This document shows positions 16,935-24,911 of a DNA stretch of 37,538 nucleotides, in pieces (within the stretch, counting starts at the first letter, position 1; each line of letters starts with the position of its first letter). Source of the stretch: an uncultured Clostridium sp. (lineage in GTDB: Bacteria > Bacillota > Clostridia > Lachnospirales > Lachnospiraceae). The notes below the pieces were generated by a model that ran no database searches, was not told the origin of the DNA, and saw only the letters and a list, made by a program, of their open reading frames with translations. Position numbers and translations under genes: made by a program. The stretch is from positions 1 to 37,538 of the forward strand of contig URFM01000037.1 in the NCBI GenBank assembly GCA_900547035.1, written 5' to 3'.

Positions 16935-18358
16935 AAAAGGCAGATCCAAATCCGAAGGCCAACCGAAATATTATGAAACTGGTATATGCAGTGGTGGCAC
17001 TCTTTCTGGGAATGATGGCGTATATGGGATATTTTCTTCAGGCTGAAAGCGAAGATGTGATCAACAATGCCTATAATCCCCGTCTGGACAGTTTTGCGGA
17101 CCGGGTGGTCCGGGGAGAGATTCTGGCATCGGACGGAACGGTTCTGGCAGTGACACAGGTGGACTCCGATGGAAACGAGGTGAGAGTATATCCATTTGGA
17201 AGTCTGTATGATCATGTGGTAGGATATTCGTCCAGGGGCAAGACGGGAATAGAATCCCTGGCAAACTTTTATCTTCTCAGCTCTCATGTAAATCTGGCGG
17301 AACAGATTGTGAATCAGCTGAAGGGGGTGAAAAATCCGGGAGATCATGTCTATACCACCCTGGATCCCCAGCTGCAGCAGGCGGCAAGCGACGCCCTGGG
17401 AGACCGGAGGGGAGCGGTGATCGCCATGGAGCCGGATACCGGGAAAATTCTCGCTATGGTATCCAAACCCGGATATGATCCCAATACGCTGGAGGCAGAC
17501 TGGGAGGCGCTTGCCTCGGGGGACAGTCAGGAGGGACGCCTGTTAAACCGTGCGTTCCAGGGACTGTATCCGCCAGGGTCCACCTTTAAAATTGTGACGG
17601 CTCTGGAATATATGCGTGAACACCCGGAGGATTACAAGAATTATCAGTTCGACTGCGATGGGGTCTATGAAAATGGAGAGTATCAGATCCGTTGTTATCA
17701 CAGCACAGCTCACGGCTCTCAGGATTTTCTCCATTCATTTGCCAATTCCTGCAATGGCGCTTTCGCAAACTTGGGTCTGAGTCTGGACCTTGATGGTTTT
17801 GCGCGTACGGCGAAAGGGGTGTTGTTTAACCGTGATCTTCCGCTGTCGCTACCCTACAGCCGCAGTTCCTTTGTTCTGGAACAGGGAGCGGGAACCTGGG
17901 AGATTCTTCAGACATCGATGGGCCAGGGGGCTACACAGATCACGCCGATCCACAATGCGATGATTACAGCTGCTATTGCAAATGGAGGGACCCTGATGAA
18001 GCCTTATCTTTTGGACCGAGTGGAAAATGGCGCAGGAGAAGAAATCAAGAAGTTCCTGCCGGAAGCTTATGGAGAAGTGATGACGGCTGGGGAAGCTGCT
18101 AATCTAACAGAACTGATGAGGGCAGTGGTAACGGAGGGGACAGGTTCTGCTGTCCGGACAGATGCTTACACGGTAGCTGCGAAAACGGGATCGGCAGAAT
18201 TTGAGACGGGAAAGGAGACCCACGCCTGGTTTACGGGGTTTGCTCCCGCAGAAAATCCGGGGATTGTAGTAACTGTCCTGGTGGAAGAAGCTGGAAGCGG
18301 AGGATCTGTAGCTGCCCCTATTGCCAGAACCCTGATGGATCTGTATATGAGCCGATAA
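16931..18358 (+). CDS. Class B penicillin-binding protein (PbpA-like transpeptidase)
   Basis: A 475-residue protein with a single N-terminal membrane anchor (residues about 15-36). A short pedestal region containing RGEILASDGTVLA follows, then a transpeptidase domain. The three active-site motifs are present: STFK at 217-220, SCN at 273-275 and KTG at about 418-420. GYDPN and RAFQGLYPPGSTFK are typical of class B enzymes. It is shorter than FtsI or PBP2, lacks a PASTA domain and resembles the PbpA/RodA-partner subgroup. It crosslinks peptides made by the SEDS partner encoded immediately upstream, with which it overlaps by 4 bp. Confidence 0.92.
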   Translation: MKKADPNPKANRNIMKLVYAVVALFLGMMAYMGYFLQAESEDVINNAYNPRLDSFADRVVRGEILASDGTVLAVTQVDSDGNEVRVYPFGSLYDHVVGYSSRGKTGIESLANFYLLSSHVNLAEQIVNQLKGVKNPGDHVYTTLDPQLQQAASDALGDRRGAVIAMEPDTGKILAMVSKPGYDPNTLEADWEALASGDSQEGRLLNRAFQGLYPPGSTFKIVTALEYMREHPEDYKNYQFDCDGVYENGEYQIRCYHSTAHGSQDFLHSFANSCNGAFANLGLSLDLDGFARTAKGVLFNRDLPLSLPYSRSSFVLEQGAGTWEILQTSMGQGATQITPIHNAMITAAIANGGTLMKPYLLDRVENGAGEEIKKFLPEAYGEVMTAGEAANLTELMRAVVTEGTGSAVRTDAYTVAAKTGSAEFETGKETHAWFTGFAPAENPGIVVTVLVEEAGSGGSVAAPIARTLMDLYMSR

Positions 18359-18361
18359 GAC

Positions 18362-18390
18362 TGGACAACCCCCGGGTTCAATGTTATACT
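18362..18390 (+). promoter_or_regulatory. Sigma-A promoter of the molybdenum hydroxylase operon
   Basis: TGGACA (18362-18367), 17-base spacer and TATACT (18385-18390), starting 3 bases after the preceding stop codon. It implies a transcript start near 18397 and a leader of about 130 bases. Confidence 0.8.
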
Positions 18391-18396
18391 GATAAT

Positions 18397-18528
18397 AAGA
18401 CAGCGGGGTCCGTCATGCAGAAGCTCGGAAATGACATACATTTCCGGGCTTTATGGTTGTCTGGGTTGCAGCGACTCAGCTAACAAGAGGAGGCGGAGAC
18501 GCCCGTTAATGAATACGAGAGAGGAGAA
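18397..18528 (+). promoter_or_regulatory. Structured 5' leader of the molybdenum hydroxylase operon
   Basis: The leader contains a 13-bp hairpin (18421-18433 with 18439-18451, loop ACATA, one G-U pair) nested between AGACA (about 18398-18402) and TGTCT (about 18457-18461), which can pair as an enclosing helix. Near the start codon is a GGCG-GAGA-CGCC hairpin with a GNRA-type loop. The nested form resembles a cis-acting RNA. No known riboswitch class could be assigned by eye. The hairpin's downstream T-content is weak for a terminator. Confidence 0.4.
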
Positions 18529-19326
18529 ATGCCGGTGTTCCGAGCAGAAGATTATGTGAAGGTGAGAGACCTGGAAGAGGCCTATGAGCTGTGCCAGAAG
18601 CGAAGCAGTCTGGTGGTGGGAGGGATGGTCTGGATGAAGATGACGTCCCTCACCAAGCGGGTGATTGTGGATTTATCCGGCCTAGGGTTAGACCAAATTG
18701 AGGAAAACCAGGAGGAGTTCAGGATTGGATGTATGTGCAGCTTAAGACAGATGGAAATACATTCGGGGCTGAACGATTATTTTAACGGGATTTTTAAAGA
18801 ATGTACCAGGCATATTGTAGGGGTACAGATGCGCAACTGCGCCACAGTGGGAGGAAGTATCTACGGACGCTTTGGATTTTCCGACATTCTTACCTGCATG
18901 CTGGCTCTGGATTCTTACGTGGAGCTGTACAAAGAGGGAATTATATCGCTGCAGGAGTTTGCTGCGAGGCCTGTGGGAACAAAAGACCGGGACATTCTGG
19001 TTCGGATTATTATCCGAAAGGACGGCAGAAAGGCAGCTTACGACAGTCAGAGAGCTACCCGGACGGATTTCCCGATTATTGCCTGCTGTGTGTCCAGACT
19101 TGGAAATTATTGGGACATATCTGTGGGCGCGCGGCCTGCAAAAGCAAAGGTGATCCGCATGCTGGATGATGGACACCATAGCTTTCAGCAGCTGTCTGAG
19201 GAAGCTGTCAGTCAGTTCGGTTTTGGTACGAATTTAAGGGGAAGCAAAGAATACAGAAGGGCGCTGGCAGTCGTCTATGTGCGCAGACTGATGGAGCGGC
19301 TTGCGGGAAGGAGCGTGGGTAAATGA
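18529..19326 (+). CDS. FAD-binding subunit of a molybdenum hydroxylase (xanthine dehydrogenase family)
   Basis: A 265-residue CoxM/XdhB-type subunit that passes electrons from the iron-sulfur subunit through FAD to the acceptor. The FAD pyrophosphate loop is represented by SLVVGGMVWMKM (near residues 27-38) and the second binding segment by CATVGGSIYGRFGFSDI (near 104-120). GAGAGAGGAG precedes the ATG. The gene overlaps the next by 4 bp (ATGA). The order FAD, Fe-S, Mo is usual. Substrate unknown; purines are the commonest for the family, but nicotinate or aldehydes are possible. Confidence 0.9.
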   Translation: MPVFRAEDYVKVRDLEEAYELCQKRSSLVVGGMVWMKMTSLTKRVIVDLSGLGLDQIEENQEEFRIGCMCSLRQMEIHSGLNDYFNGIFKECTRHIVGVQMRNCATVGGSIYGRFGFSDILTCMLALDSYVELYKEGIISLQEFAARPVGTKDRDILVRIIIRKDGRKAAYDSQRATRTDFPIIACCVSRLGNYWDISVGARPAKAKVIRMLDDGHHSFQQLSEEAVSQFGFGTNLRGSKEYRRALAVVYVRRLMERLAGRSVGK

Positions 19327-19811
19327 AGGTACAGTTCCGTTTAAATGGAAAGGCGGTTCAGAAAGATATTAAAGGAGATATGCTGCTGATCGATCTTTTA
19401 AGAGAGCTGGGCTGTTACAGTGTAAAACGGGGGTGCGAAACCTCCAACTGCGGACTTTGCACCGTCTGGATGGACAAAAAGCCCATTCTTTCCTGCTCTG
19501 TGCTGGCGGCGCGGGCGGACGGACGCCATATAAGGACTTTGGAGGGGCTTCAAAAGGAGGCGGAGGAATTCGGACGTTTTTTGGCGGAAGAAGGCGGGGA
19601 ACAGTGCGGATTCTGCAGCCCTGGTTTTATTATGAATGTGCTGGCTATGGAGCGGGAGCTGGAATGTCCTACGGAAGAGGAGATTAAAGAGTATTTGGCG
19701 GGGAATCTCTGCCGCTGCAGCGGTTATATGTCGCAGCTCAGGGCCGTTCAAAAATACCTGAATGTAAAGGCACAGGAAAGAAAACAGGAGAGCAAAGGGG
19801 GAAATGCCTGA
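19323..19811 (+). CDS. [2Fe-2S] subunit of the molybdenum hydroxylase
   Basis: A 162-residue small subunit with two [2Fe-2S] clusters. The plant-ferredoxin-type cluster uses Cys 38, 43, 46 and 58 (GCETSNCGLC). The C-terminal helical domain binds the second with Cys 95 and 98 (CGFCSPGF) and Cys 130 and 132 (LAGNLCRCSGY). All eight ligands are present, so it is probably functional. It overlaps the FAD gene by 4 bp and the Mo-subunit gene by 1 bp. Confidence 0.95.
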   Translation: MKVQFRLNGKAVQKDIKGDMLLIDLLRELGCYSVKRGCETSNCGLCTVWMDKKPILSCSVLAARADGRHIRTLEGLQKEAEEFGRFLAEEGGEQCGFCSPGFIMNVLAMERELECPTEEEIKEYLAGNLCRCSGYMSQLRAVQKYLNVKAQERKQESKGGNA

Positions 19812-22126
19812 TGAGGGAAGGAAACAGGACGTCCTATCGGGTGGTGGGAGCGCCGGTTATTAAAAAAGACGCGATGGCTTTGGTAACAGGAAAACCGGTG
19901 TACACTCAGGATTTAGCTGCCGGGGATTGCTTGGTGGTGAAGGTATTGAGAAGCCCATATGCCCATGCCTGGATCGAGGAAATTGACTGTGGAGTGGCAA
20001 GAAAACTGCCGGGAATCGAGTGCATTTTAACCTACAAGGATGTACCGCAAAAGCGTTTTACACTTGCAGGACAGACTTTCCCGGAACCCAGTCCCTATGA
20101 CCGTTTGATTTTGGATCGGAGGGTTCGGTTTGTAGGGGACGGCGTGGCAATTATCGCAGGAGAGACAGAGGAGCAGGTAGATCATGCCATGCGTCTGATC
20201 AAAGTAAAGTACCGCGTATTGGAGCCGGTTTTGGATCCGCATGAGGCCAAGGATGGAAAAATTCTGGTCCATCCGGAGGAGGACTGGAAGGCGCTATGCG
20301 ATGTGGGGGCAGATAATCGGAGAAATCTGTGCGCCTCCGGCTGTGAGAGCCAGGGAGATGTAGAACAGGTGCTGTCTTCCTGCAGCCATGTAATCCGCAG
20401 AGTATATCATACGAAAGCAAATCAGCAGGCTATGATGGAGACTTTTCGTTCCTATGCCAGTCTGGATGTTTACGGAAGACTGAATATTTTATCCTCTACT
20501 CAGGTGCCTTTTCATGTCAGGAGAATCGTTGCCAATGCGCTGGATATTCCGAAGTCTAAGGTACGGGTGGTTAAGCCCAGAATCGGAGGCGGCTTTGGAG
20601 CAAAGCAGACAGCGGTAAGCGAGATTTATCCGGCTGTGGTTACCTGGATGACGGGAAAACCGTCTATGATTATTTACAGCCGGTATGAATCACAGATTGC
20701 TTCCTCACCGAGGCATGAAATGGAACTTCAGGTGACGATTGGATGCGACGAGGAAGGGATTTTTAAGGCTATTGATGTCTACACCCTGTCCAATACCGGA
20801 GCATACGGAGAACATGGCCCCACTACGGTGGGACTTTCCGGACACAAATCCATACCATTATACAGAACGCCGGAGGCGTTCCGGTTTGCTTATGACGTGG
20901 TTTATACTAACCGGATGTCTGCGGGGGCTTATCGTGGATATGGAGCGACTCAGGGAATTTTTGCAGTGGAGTCGGCGGTGAATGAGCTGGCGGCAGAACT
21001 GGGTATGGATCCGGCTGTTCTTCGGGAGAAGAATATGGTACGTCAGGGAGACGTAATGCCGGCCTACTATGGGGAAGAGGCTAGAAGCTGCGTACTGGAC
21101 CGCTGTGTGAACAGGGTAAAAAAGATGATTGGCTGGGAGCAGAAATATCCCAGGACAGATCTGGGGAACGGCAAGGTCCGGGGAGTAGGATTGGCAATGG
21201 CTATGCAGGGATCTGCCATTGCGGGAGTGGATGTGGCTTCGGTATCAATCAAGGTAAATGACGATGGATTTTATTCCATGACCATCGGAGCTTCCGATAT
21301 GGGAACCGGCTGTGATACAACCCTGGCGCAGGTAGCGGCAGAGTGCCTGGAATGTTCTGTGGAGGACATTGTAGTTTATGGAACGGATACGGACATTTCT
21401 CCCTATGACTCCGGCTCTTATGCCTCCAGCACAGCGTACCTGACCGGAATGGCGGTGGTCAAGACCTGCCAGAGCCTGAGGCGGAAAATACTTGCCAAGG
21501 GGGCTGAGTACCTGGGCTGCGGAGAAGAGGAGCTGTTTTTTGACGGAAAGAGGGTTTATCGTCCGGCTTCCGGCGAGAGGGAAGAAACCGAAATTTCCTT
21601 AAAAGAAATCGGAAACAGGGCTATGTGCAGCAACCGGGATGCGCTTTCAGCCTGTGAATCTCATTCCTCTCCCGTTTCCCCTCCGCCTTTTATGGCAGGA
21701 GCGGCGGAAGTGGAAGTGGATCTGGAGACAGGCGCTGTTTCACTGATTGATTTTGCGGCGGCTGTGGACTGCGGCACTCCTTTAAATATCAACCTGGCCA
21801 GGGTTCAAACAGAGGGGGGATTGGCTCAGGGAATCGGTATGGCTCTGTATGAGGAGATTACCTATTCGGAACGGGGGCAGATGTATGAGAACTCTCTGAT
21901 GCAGTATAAGATTCCAAGTCGTTTGGATGTGGGTACCATTCGGGTGGAATTCGAGGAGAGCTTTGAACCTACTGGTCCGTTTGGGGCAAAATCCATTGGT
22001 GAGGTTGTAATTAATACGCCTCCGCCGGCTATTGCCGATGCGGTGTACAACGCTACCGGGGTGCGTATTCGCGAACTCCCCATTACGGCGGAGAAAATTT
22101 TTAAGGGGCTTCAGGATATTTCATAA
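19811..22126 (+). CDS. Molybdopterin-binding catalytic subunit of the molybdenum hydroxylase
   Basis: A 771-residue XdhA/CoxL-type large subunit that hydroxylates its substrate with water oxygen at a Mo centre. Visible motifs are GGGFGAKQ (near residue 260), GAYRGYGATQG (near 372) and, near the end, GPFGAKSIGE, whose last residue Glu 731 matches the catalytic base. The Q-loop region reads GASDMGTGCDTT, not the more common GGxExGQG form. No XdhC-type maturation factor or cofactor gene is in the window. The following MATE gene starts 17 bp later and is probably co-transcribed. Confidence 0.92.
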   Translation: MREGNRTSYRVVGAPVIKKDAMALVTGKPVYTQDLAAGDCLVVKVLRSPYAHAWIEEIDCGVARKLPGIECILTYKDVPQKRFTLAGQTFPEPSPYDRLILDRRVRFVGDGVAIIAGETEEQVDHAMRLIKVKYRVLEPVLDPHEAKDGKILVHPEEDWKALCDVGADNRRNLCASGCESQGDVEQVLSSCSHVIRRVYHTKANQQAMMETFRSYASLDVYGRLNILSSTQVPFHVRRIVANALDIPKSKVRVVKPRIGGGFGAKQTAVSEIYPAVVTWMTGKPSMIIYSRYESQIASSPRHEMELQVTIGCDEEGIFKAIDVYTLSNTGAYGEHGPTTVGLSGHKSIPLYRTPEAFRFAYDVVYTNRMSAGAYRGYGATQGIFAVESAVNELAAELGMDPAVLREKNMVRQGDVMPAYYGEEARSCVLDRCVNRVKKMIGWEQKYPRTDLGNGKVRGVGLAMAMQGSAIAGVDVASVSIKVNDDGFYSMTIGASDMGTGCDTTLAQVAAECLECSVEDIVVYGTDTDISPYDSGSYASSTAYLTGMAVVKTCQSLRRKILAKGAEYLGCGEEELFFDGKRVYRPASGEREETEISLKEIGNRAMCSNRDALSACESHSSPVSPPPFMAGAAEVEVDLETGAVSLIDFAAAVDCGTPLNINLARVQTEGGLAQGIGMALYEEITYSERGQMYENSLMQYKIPSRLDVGTIRVEFEESFEPTGPFGAKSIGEVVINTPPPAIADAVYNATGVRIRELPITAEKIFKGLQDIS

Positions 22127-22143
22127 ACTGCGGGAGGAGCGGT

Positions 22144-23529
22144 ATGATGGGAGAGGCAGAGGAAAGACAAAAACAGGAACAAAAATATATCAAAATGACA
22201 ACCACTCCGGTGGAAAAACTGATTTGTTCGTTGGCGGGTCCCACGATTGTCAGTATGCTGGTGACTTCGTTTTATAATATGGCGGACACCTTCTTTGTGG
22301 GTAAAATCGGAACCAGCGCCACTGGGGCGGTTGGAATTGTATTTTCCGTAATGGCGATTATCCAGGCCTTCGGATTCTTTTTCGGACATGGTTCCGGAAA
22401 CTATGTGTCCAGAAAGCTGGGCGAAAAGGACTTTGAGGAAGCCTCTCGGATGGCGGCGACCGGATTTGTCTCAGCCTTTTTGGCGGGACTGGTGATTATG
22501 ATTGTAGGACTTATTTTCCTGGAGCCATTGTGCTATCTGCTGGGAGCTACGCCTACCATTCTGCCCCACGCCAAGTCTTACCTGAGAATTATTTTGATTG
22601 GGGCTCCTTACATGACAGCGGCTTTGGTTCTGAACAATCAGCTGCGGTTTCAGGGGAGCGCCTTTTACGGCATGATCGGAATCACCTCCGGGGCTGTGCT
22701 CAACATCGTTTTGGATCCACTTTTTATTTATGTGTTTCATATGGGAGTGGCCGGCGCGGCGCTGGCCACCATTATCAGCCAGTTTGTCAGCTTTTTACTG
22801 CTGCTTCGGGGAACTGGGACGGGAGGAAACGTTCATATTGATCTGCGCAAGTTTTCTCCCAGTATTCAGAGATACAAGATCATTATCAATGGAGGAAGTC
22901 CTTCTCTCTGCCGCCAGGGGCTTTCCAGCGTGTCTACCGCCTGTATGAATCTGATGGCCAGACCCTATGGGGATGCGGCGATTGCGGCTATGTCCATTGT
23001 CATGAGGATCACCAACTTTGCGGCCTCGATTATGACCGGTTTCGGCCAGGGGTTCCAGCCTGTTTGCGGCTTTAACTATGGGGCGAGAAAATTCCGGCGG
23101 GTACAGAAGGGGTTCTGGTTCTGCGTCCGCCTGTCCACCGTATTTCTTCTGGGAATGTCGGTTTTGGGATGGTTTGGCGCCAGCGGTCTGGTTGCTCTGT
23201 TCCAGCGGGAGGACCAGGAGGTGATCGCCTTCGGTACCAGGGCGCTGCGGTTTCAGTGCATTTCCTTCCCGCTTTTGGGGTGGATTACTATGTGCAATAT
23301 GATGATGCAGACCATTGGAAAAGGCGTTCGCGCCTCGATTATGGCTATGTCCAGGCAGGGGTTGTTCTTTATCCCGCTGGTGATCGTGCTGTCCTCCAGA
23401 ATTGGATTTTTGGGAGTTCAGATGAGTCAGCCCATATCTGATGTATTCAGCTTTCTGGTGGCAATCATCCTGCAGGCCAGCGTGCTGCGGGAAATGAATC
23501 TTCAGGTGAAGAAGGAAGAGGCGGAGTAG
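22144..23529 (+). CDS. MATE-family multidrug/metabolite exporter
   Basis: A 461-residue twelve-helix membrane protein with two homologous halves, typical of MATE cation-coupled exporters. Recognisable segments are AGPTIVSMLVTSFYNMADTF (first helix region) and LRFQGSAFYGM. GFGQGFQPVCGFNYGARKF lies at the start of the second half. GGGAGGAGC precedes the start. The placement right after the molybdenum hydroxylase suggests export of a substrate or product of that enzyme, which is inference from context only. Confidence 0.9.
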   Translation: MMGEAEERQKQEQKYIKMTTTPVEKLICSLAGPTIVSMLVTSFYNMADTFFVGKIGTSATGAVGIVFSVMAIIQAFGFFFGHGSGNYVSRKLGEKDFEEASRMAATGFVSAFLAGLVIMIVGLIFLEPLCYLLGATPTILPHAKSYLRIILIGAPYMTAALVLNNQLRFQGSAFYGMIGITSGAVLNIVLDPLFIYVFHMGVAGAALATIISQFVSFLLLLRGTGTGGNVHIDLRKFSPSIQRYKIIINGGSPSLCRQGLSSVSTACMNLMARPYGDAAIAAMSIVMRITNFAASIMTGFGQGFQPVCGFNYGARKFRRVQKGFWFCVRLSTVFLLGMSVLGWFGASGLVALFQREDQEVIAFGTRALRFQCISFPLLGWITMCNMMMQTIGKGVRASIMAMSRQGLFFIPLVIVLSSRIGFLGVQMSQPISDVFSFLVAIILQASVLREMNLQVKKEEAE

Positions 23530-23558
23530 AGGAAAAAAGGTCCAGCGCCTATTCACCC

Positions 23559-23587
23559 TTGCATATCGAAAGCAAAAGTTGTATACT
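23559..23587 (+). promoter_or_regulatory. Sigma-A promoter of the Nudix gene
   Basis: TTGCAT (23559-23564), 17-base spacer and TATACT (23582-23587), about 75 bases before the start codon. Confidence 0.8.
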
Positions 23588-23665
23588 AAAGCCAGTTGTG
23601 ACGCAGATAAGTTCTTTTGTCAATGGGTCTGCGCCGGATACACACCAAAACCGGGAGGAATTGCA

Positions 23666-24118
23666 ATGATTGAGGCAACGAGCTGCGGCGGTGTGGTTAT
23701 CTTTCGTGGGAAGATTTTGGTCCTGTATAAGAATTACAAGAACAAATACGAGGGCTGGGTTCTTCCCAAGGGAACAGTAGAAGCTGGCGAGGAGTATAAG
23801 GAAACGGCCCTGCGGGAGGTAAAGGAGGAAACCGGGGTCAGCGCCTCCATCATCAAGTATATTGGAAAGAGTCAATATTCATTCAATACGCCTCAGGACG
23901 TAGTGGAGAAGGATGTCCACTGGTATTTGATGATGGCTGACAGCTATTACAGCAAACCACAGCGGGAAGAATACTTTTTGGATTCCGGATACTATAAGTT
24001 CTATGAGGCATACCACCTGCTGAAGTTTTCCAATGAAAAGCAGATTCTGGAAAAAGCATATAATGAGTATCTGGATTTAAAGAAGAGTAATCTTTGGGGA
24101 AGCAAGAAGTATTTTTAA
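23666..24118 (+). CDS. Nudix hydrolase
   Basis: ATG 23666 (150 residues) is chosen because GGGAGGA precedes it and the promoter at 23559-23587 would leave the longer in-frame ORF (from 23579) without a transcribed start. The full Nudix box runs from Gly 36 to Val 58 and ends REVKEETGV, with metal-binding glutamates intact. WVLPKGTVEAGE is typical of diadenosine-polyphosphate or RppH-like members. The substrate is not predictable. A terminator follows. Confidence 0.92.
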   Translation: MIEATSCGGVVIFRGKILVLYKNYKNKYEGWVLPKGTVEAGEEYKETALREVKEETGVSASIIKYIGKSQYSFNTPQDVVEKDVHWYLMMADSYYSKPQREEYFLDSGYYKFYEAYHLLKFSNEKQILEKAYNEYLDLKKSNLWGSKKYF

Positions 24119-24131
24119 GAAAAGAAAGATA

Positions 24132-24164
24132 AAAGGCGTTCCGTTATGGTCGGAGCGCCTTTTG
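24132..24164 (+). terminator. Terminator after the Nudix gene
   Basis: Stem AAAAGGCGTTCCG (24132-24144) / CGGAGCGCCTTTT (24152-24164) with one G-U pair and a 7-base loop. It reads as a terminator on both strands, so it also serves the convergent pseudogene. Confidence 0.88.
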
Positions 24165-24198
24165 AGTTAGTTGGAAATTTTGTTCCGGAGCAGAGGCA

Positions 24199-24778
24199 TT
24201 ACAGCAGGGTGGCTTTGATGCGCAGGCGTACGTAATCCACAAACCAGCGGCCATTTTGGCAGAGACGGTCCTCCAGGGAATCAACCGTTTCATAAATAAT
24301 TTCATCCTTTAAGGAAGCGGGGATTTGAGAAAAGGGCTCTTTCACAAACGTCCGGATCCAATTTTCCAGGCCTTGAGGGGACTGCTGCACCGTAGGGCGG
24401 TCAAACAGAAGGGCAAAATCCACACGAAAGCCCTGTTCTTCCAACAAGGGGGCATATTCCCCAATAGTTGGAAAGAAAAACGTTCTGGGATAAGTCAGCC
24501 CCCAACGTGCAAAGCTGTTTTCCAGAGCTGAGTGGACGGCCTCGGCGCAGCCTTTTCCTCCAAACTCGCATACCAGAATGCCGCCGGGCTTTAATTGGGC
24601 GGCTAAATTGGCAAGCAGATTCCTTTGATCACGCTCATCGATCCAATGAAAGACCGCATTGGAGAAAATGGCGTCCGCTTTTTGGGAAAGCTGGAAGGTG
24701 CTTCAATACATCTTCTCCGTATTTATGTACAAAATCAAACTGTTTGGCGTAATCCTGCACATCCCACTGAATATTCAT
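24199..24778 (-). pseudogene. SAM-dependent methyltransferase with an internal deletion
   Basis: On the minus strand an intact ribosome site AAGGAGG leads to ATG 24778, which reads MNIQWDVQDYAKQFDFVHKY and continues to EDVLKHL. The frame then breaks. In another frame the sequence resumes as QLSQKADAIFSNAVFHWID, continues LAAQLKPGGILVCEFGGKG, and runs to a stop at 24199 (the last 82 residues remain as an open frame). Class I methyltransferases carry about 50-60 residues between these parts, including the glycine-rich SAM motif I. These are missing. The open remnant cannot bind SAM, so this is a recent-looking pseudogene. Confidence 0.85.
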
Positions 24779-24818
24779 CAATCTGAACCTCCTTTTTATT
24801 GTGGATCCGACATAGATT

Positions 24819-24847
24819 ATTATACCACCGAAACTTTTTTGACACCA
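24819..24847 (-). promoter_or_regulatory. Remnant promoter of the methyltransferase pseudogene
   Basis: On the minus strand a perfect TATAAT (plus 24819-24824). The -35 position 17 bases up reads TGGTGT (plus 24842-24847), a weak match. It overlaps the -35 of the divergent nth promoter. Confidence 0.45.
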
Positions 24848-24867
24848 GGAAAAATGAATGATACAAT
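24839..24867 (+). promoter_or_regulatory. Sigma-A promoter of nth
   Basis: TTGACA (24839-24844), 17-base spacer and TACAAT (24862-24867). Transcription would begin near 24874, which rules out the upstream in-frame ATG at 24858 as the normal start of nth. Confidence 0.88.
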
Positions 24868-24911
24868 GGATATTACAGAAAACAGATGAAGGAAAGGCAG
24901 AAACAATACCG

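Noticed and set aside
18421..18452. Simple terminator of the PBP operon
   Set aside because: The hairpin lies downstream of the next operon's promoter and has no real T-run, so a leader structure is more likely than a plain terminator.
24858..24911. N-terminal extension of endonuclease III from ATG 24858
   Set aside because: It overlaps the -10 of a strong promoter, so it would not be transcribed from that start, and the extra 18 residues are not typical of the family.
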